Assembly: GCA_964434955.1 (NCBI GenBank)
Contig: CAYSXI010000193.1
Coordinates: 1 to 9,824, forward strand
Direction: 5' to 3'
Length of the DNA: 9,824 nucleotides
From: JANQLU01 sp964434955
GTDB taxonomy: Bacteria; Planctomycetota; Planctomycetia; Pirellulales; Pirellulaceae
Shown here: positions 6,679 through 9,824 of the stretch, piece by piece
Layout of the letters: each line of letters starts with the position of its first letter
Numbering within the stretch: position 1 is the stretch's first letter
Translations under genes and position numbers: made by a program
The notes under the pieces: model-generated
Database searches by the model: none
The model's input: the letters and a program-made list of their open reading frames with translations, nothing else
What the model was told of the DNA's origin: nothing

Positions 6679-8760
6679 TTGTTAATGCAAATGCGTCATA
6701 GTTTGTCTGACCTACAATACAGTCATATCTTGCCATACGGACCCGTCGTCCACGAGAACGGAATCCAGTTCACCGTCTTCAGCCGGAATGCGACGGCCAT
6801 GCGCATTCTGCTTTATGATCGCGTCTCCGATCTCGAACCTGCCGAAGTTGTCGAGCTCGATCAGGAGAAGGACCGGTGGGGCGATGTTTGGCGAGTTTTC
6901 ATTCAAGGGTTGGGACCCGGGCAGCTTTATCATCTTCAGGCAGATGGGCCCTTTGATCTTATCCAGGGGCATCGCTTCGATCCCAAGGCAAGGTTGATCG
7001 ATCCCTACGCTCCCGCATTGGCGGGGGATTACGTGTACGGCAAAGATGAAGTTGTTCGCCCGCCGAAGTGTGTCATTGTCGACGACGCTTTTGATTGGGA
7101 AGGCGATCGGCATGTACGGCGTGATATGTCGGATTCAATCATCTATGAAATGCATGTTCGCGGGTTCACGCAACACCCCAACAGCGACTGCGCTTACTCC
7201 GGAACTTACCTCGGCGTCATCGAGAAAATTCCCTACCTCAAATCACTTGGCGTGACGGCCGTCGAACTGCTGCCCGTTCACGAATTCCCAACCAACCATC
7301 CGAAACCGGGGAACGCATCGAGGCAAAATTATTGGGGCTACGACTCGATGAATTTTTTCTCACCGCATCGCGGCTACGCTTTCAGCGATGAGCCGGGTGC
7401 CCAGGTGCGGGAATTCAAGCAAATGGTCAAAGCACTTCACCGTGCTGGAATCGAAGTCATCCTCGATGTCGTCTACAACCATACTTGCGAAGGCAATGAG
7501 AACGGACCGACCGTTTCATTCAAAGGCCTCGACAACTCGATCTACTACATGCTTGAAAACGACCGAACCTATTACCGAAACTATTCGGGGTGCGGCAATT
7601 CGGTGAATGCGAATCATCCGGTGGTTCGAGAGTTGATTTTGAATTCACTTCGCCATTGGGTCCACAACTATCACGTGGACGGGTTTCGCTTCGATTTGGC
7701 TTCGATCCTGAGTCGCGATCAAGCCGGAAACCTGGTGTTTCACGCGCCCTTGGTTGAAGCCATCGCCGAGGATCCGATGCTTTCGGATACCAAGATCATC
7801 GCCGAAGCGTGGGATGCTGCCGGAGGCTACCAGGTCGGATCGTTCAGCAACAACCCGCGATGGACGGAATGGAACGGGCGGTACCGAGACGATGTTCGTC
7901 GGTATTGGCGGGGCGATGGACACATGCGCGGTGCGATGGCAGCCCGCATCGCGGGATCAAGCGACGTCTATGAATTTAGCGGACGAGGACCGGGAGCAAG
8001 TGTCAATTTCATTACGTCGCACGACGGTTTTACCCTGAATGATCTTGTTTCCTACAACGAGAAGCACAATCTGGAAAACGGCGAAGAAAACCGGGACGGC
8101 GACAACAACAATTTCAGTTTCAATTTTGGTGCCGAAGGAAGCACGGACGAGGTTTCAATCAATCAGATCCGATCGCGCCAGGTTCGAAATTACCTGGCCA
8201 CACTTTTGCTGAGCCAGGGCGTGCCGATGCTGGTTGCCGGTGATGAAGTCAGACGAACTCAGCAGGGCAACAACAACGCGTATTGTCAGGACAACGAAAT
8301 CAGCTGGTTCGATTGGAGCCTGGTTGAAGAGAACTCGGAACTGCTGCGGTTTACTTCCGAATTGAATCGGTTTCGCCTACGCCAACCGGTCCTTCGCCGC
8401 AGCGATTACTTGACGGGCGACATTCAGGAAGGTCGTGACATCCCCGACGTGGCCTGGTTCGGTGCCAGCGGCAAACCTGCGAATTGGCACCTGGATCGAT
8501 CGGGAATTGTCTGCTGGCTTGCGGCACCCAAGTCCAAGGATCCCACCGAAGCCGGCAACGATCTGTTAATCTTGATGAATCCCGTTCATGAACCAAGGGA
8601 GTTTGAACTTCCCGCTCAAGTCGACTCGAGTTGGCGGTTGTTCCTCGATACCTCAGCCGCAAGTCCAAACGATATCTACCCCGAGCTGAATGGACCGGAA
8701 ATCAACCCGGGCGATAAGATCCTGATGGCAGAAAAATCGCTTAAGGTTTTCGTTTGCTGA
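6679..8760 (+). CDS. glgX: Glycogen debranching enzyme GlgX (GH13 isoamylase type)
   Basis: Cuts alpha-1,6 branch points of glycogen or limit dextrins in the cytoplasm. At 693 residues from TTG 6679 it is of normal length. An N-terminal CBM48-like domain begins PYGPVVHENG (about 19-28). The GH13 barrel starts at SIIYEMHVRGFT (153-164) and shows all four conserved regions: DVVYNHT (263-269), DGFRFDLAS (334-342) with nucleophile Asp339, IIAEAWD (373-379) with acid/base Glu376, and FITSHDG (444-450) with transition-state stabiliser Asp449. NYWGYDSMNFFSPH and GDEVRRTQQGNNNAYCQDN are typical of GlgX and TreX. A C-terminal beta domain follows. Start: TTG 6679 has AGGAG at 8 bases; ATG 6685 (691 residues) is the alternative; the open frame back to 6490 lacks support. 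No other glycogen gene is in the window. It is divergent from purM and convergent with the phosphatase gene. Confidence 0.96.
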   Translation: MLMQMRHSLSDLQYSHILPYGPVVHENGIQFTVFSRNATAMRILLYDRVSDLEPAEVVELDQEKDRWGDVWRVFIQGLGPGQLYHLQADGPFDLIQGHRFDPKARLIDPYAPALAGDYVYGKDEVVRPPKCVIVDDAFDWEGDRHVRRDMSDSIIYEMHVRGFTQHPNSDCAYSGTYLGVIEKIPYLKSLGVTAVELLPVHEFPTNHPKPGNASRQNYWGYDSMNFFSPHRGYAFSDEPGAQVREFKQMVKALHRAGIEVILDVVYNHTCEGNENGPTVSFKGLDNSIYYMLENDRTYYRNYSGCGNSVNANHPVVRELILNSLRHWVHNYHVDGFRFDLASILSRDQAGNLVFHAPLVEAIAEDPMLSDTKIIAEAWDAAGGYQVGSFSNNPRWTEWNGRYRDDVRRYWRGDGHMRGAMAARIAGSSDVYEFSGRGPGASVNFITSHDGFTLNDLVSYNEKHNLENGEENRDGDNNNFSFNFGAEGSTDEVSINQIRSRQVRNYLATLLLSQGVPMLVAGDEVRRTQQGNNNAYCQDNEISWFDWSLVEENSELLRFTSELNRFRLRQPVLRRSDYLTGDIQEGRDIPDVAWFGASGKPANWHLDRSGIVCWLAAPKSKDPTEAGNDLLILMNPVHEPREFELPAQVDSSWRLFLDTSAASPNDIYPELNGPEINPGDKILMAEKSLKVFVC

Positions 8761-8792
8761 TCGAAAAAATGGGCCGGGAGGGGATTAGGTAC

Positions 8793-8852
8793 CGTTCCAA
8801 GCGAGTGTTGGCTTGCTCGCAGCAAGCCAGGAACTCGCTCATTTTGGAAACG
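8793..8852. terminator. Bidirectional terminator hairpin between glgX and the phosphatase gene
   Basis: A three-tier inverted repeat in the 106-bp gap between convergent genes. The inner stem is a perfect 9 bp, TGGCTTGCT (8809-8817) with AGCAAGCCA (8821-8829), around a CGC loop. The middle stem is GCGAGT (8801-8806) with ACTCGC (8833-8838). The outer arms are CGTTCCAA (8793-8800) and TTGGAAACG (8844-8852), with one bulged base. T-tracts are short (TTTT at 8842-8845 on the plus strand), so it is less classic than the terminator at 101-127, but its place and size fit a shared terminator for both transcripts. Confidence 0.62.
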
Positions 8853-8866
8853 ATTGCTCCCGTCTC

Positions 8867-9824
8867 CTATTTGACCTGCAATTGAGACAGGGACCAGGTT
8901 TTATCGTTTTGCACGGTGCCGTCGCCATGAATGATGCGAACGCGCATCGTCGGGTCGCTCAGCGTTGTGTCAAAATCAATCGAAGCAAAACTCAAGGTCT
9001 TGCTGTTGGCAATTCCGGATGAGATGACTTCCACGAGAGGGTAACCGACTTGTTTGGATTCGTGGTGCTCCCAAACCAGTGAACGGTGAATGTCACCGGA
9101 CATGTAGACGACGCCCGGGATTTTGTTTTCGCGAATCGCATTGAACAGTCGCTTGCGGGAGAAACTGTAGATTCGCCAGCCGTCGCTGCTGCTGTGGTTC
9201 AAGGTGCTGCCCGACGCAATCACTTTGAATTTCGCCTTGGATGAAGCCAGGCCCTTGATGAGCCATTCGAATTGGGCATCGCCAAGCATGCGTTTTTTGT
9301 CATCGTCTTTGTCATTGTCAGGCGAGCGGTGGTAGCGACCATCGACGACGAAAAAATCGACGTCGCCCCAGGTGAACTTGAAGAACGCGCCCGGCGTCTT
9401 GCTCGTACCGCTGGCCGGATTGCCCCAGATCTGCTGCCAACCCTTTAGCGAATTTTCCTTGCCCTTGGCGGTGCCATCGGAATTGTTGGGGCCGTAGTCG
9501 TGGTCATCCCAGATCGCATAGTTGGGCATGCTGCGGAGGACCGTCGCGAAGTAAGGCTGTTGTCGATAGCGCAAATGGTGCTGCCATTGCGTCGTCGGTT
9601 TGGTGGTATCCGCGTAATGGGTGTCACCGACCGTCAAGTGTAGGTCGGGTCGTTGGGCCAGCATCAGGTACCAGGACGCGGCCGGTTGGCCGGCTTTCAT
9701 GCACGAAGTAAGGGTCATTCGAAACTTCGCTGGCTCGCCTTGAGGTGGCGCGGTCCTGAAACGGCCTACGCGTTTGGGATTGACCTTGCCGTCTATCGCC
9801 ACCGAAAAGTTGTAGTGGGTGGCG
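8867..9824 (-). CDS. PhoD-like alkaline phosphatase/phosphodiesterase (5' end cut off)
   Basis: The 3' part of a calcineurin-like metallophosphoesterase of the PhoD family, enzymes that free phosphate from phosphomonoesters or diesters, usually outside the cytoplasmic membrane after Tat export. The frame is open to the right edge (ATHYNFSVAIDGK is read before the GTG at 9802), so the true start and any signal peptide lie beyond 9824; 318 codons plus the stop are present. Visible metal-site motifs: SC at 9701-9706 (the cysteine corresponds to the iron ligand of Bacillus subtilis PhoD), GDTHYAD (9608-9628), WDDHDYGPNN (9482-9511) and GDIH (9086-9097). The segment KVNPKRVGRFRTAP is the end of a PhoD_N-like beta domain. 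TAG at 8867 ends the gene just before the shared terminator. No Pho box can be looked for because the promoter lies outside the window. Substrate not predictable from sequence. Confidence 0.88.
   Translation of the reverse strand, partial: ATHYNFSVAIDGKVNPKRVGRFRTAPPQGEPAKFRMTLTSCMKAGQPAASWYLMLAQRPDLHLTVGDTHYADTTKPTTQWQHHLRYRQQPYFATVLRSMPNYAIWDDHDYGPNNSDGTAKGKENSLKGWQQIWGNPASGTSKTPGAFFKFTWGDVDFFVVDGRYHRSPDNDKDDDKKRMLGDAQFEWLIKGLASSKAKFKVIASGSTLNHSSSDGWRIYSFSRKRLFNAIRENKIPGVVYMSGDIHRSLVWEHHESKQVGYPLVEVISSGIANSKTLSFASIDFDTTLSDPTMRVRIIHGDGTVQNDKTWSLSQLQVK

Noticed and set aside
9482..9511. WDDHDYGPNN, with Asp where classic PhoD has Glu (WDDHE), as an active-site anomaly
   Set aside because: To my knowledge WDDHDYG is the normal form in a large PhoD-like subfamily, so it marks the subfamily and is not a defect.

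Overview
The window reads as ordinary bacterial chromosome: mid-50s GC by eye, five complete genes and one gene cut by the right edge. No RNA genes, insertion sequences, phage genes, CRISPR array or defence genes are visible. The style fits a Planctomycetota (Pirellulales-like) genome: single genes on alternating strands, a secreted protein built from Thr/Val-rich 'YTVxVP' segments, a two-halved MMPL/RND transporter and a PhoD-like phosphatase of the WDDHDYGPNN type. This assignment is inference from gene style and could not be tested by alignment.

Layout, left to right. Bases 1-100 hold nothing I can name. A near-perfect intrinsic terminator (101-127, minus) ends a minus-strand DegT/DnrJ/EryC1/StrS-type sugar aminotransferase (153-1367), which has its own GGAGG ribosome site and a candidate sigma70-like promoter. 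Divergent from it is a 12-TM MMPL/RND-family exporter (1575-4100, plus), whose extreme N terminus is an in-frame 18-bp tandem repeat. It converges, with a 35-bp gap, on a minus-strand gene for a secreted protein of unknown function with two 75-residue repeats in register (4136-5200). Upstream of that on the same strand is purM (5328-6389), de novo purine synthesis. A 289-bp divergent spacer with GC-rich hairpins separates purM from glgX (plus, start at about 6679), a glycogen debranching enzyme. glgX converges on the 3' part of a PhoD-like phosphatase gene (8867 to beyond 9824, minus), with a long inverted repeat between them that looks like a shared bidirectional terminator.

The genes do not form one pathway. 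Cell-envelope sugar modification, lipid or hydrophobic export, purine synthesis, glycogen breakdown and phosphate release sit side by side, mostly as single transcription units. I found no convincing previously undescribed system. The points most worth following are the duplicated module in the secreted protein, the one-sided loss of the TM4 aspartate in the RND protein, the minisatellite at its N terminus, and the glgX leader with a probable TTG start.
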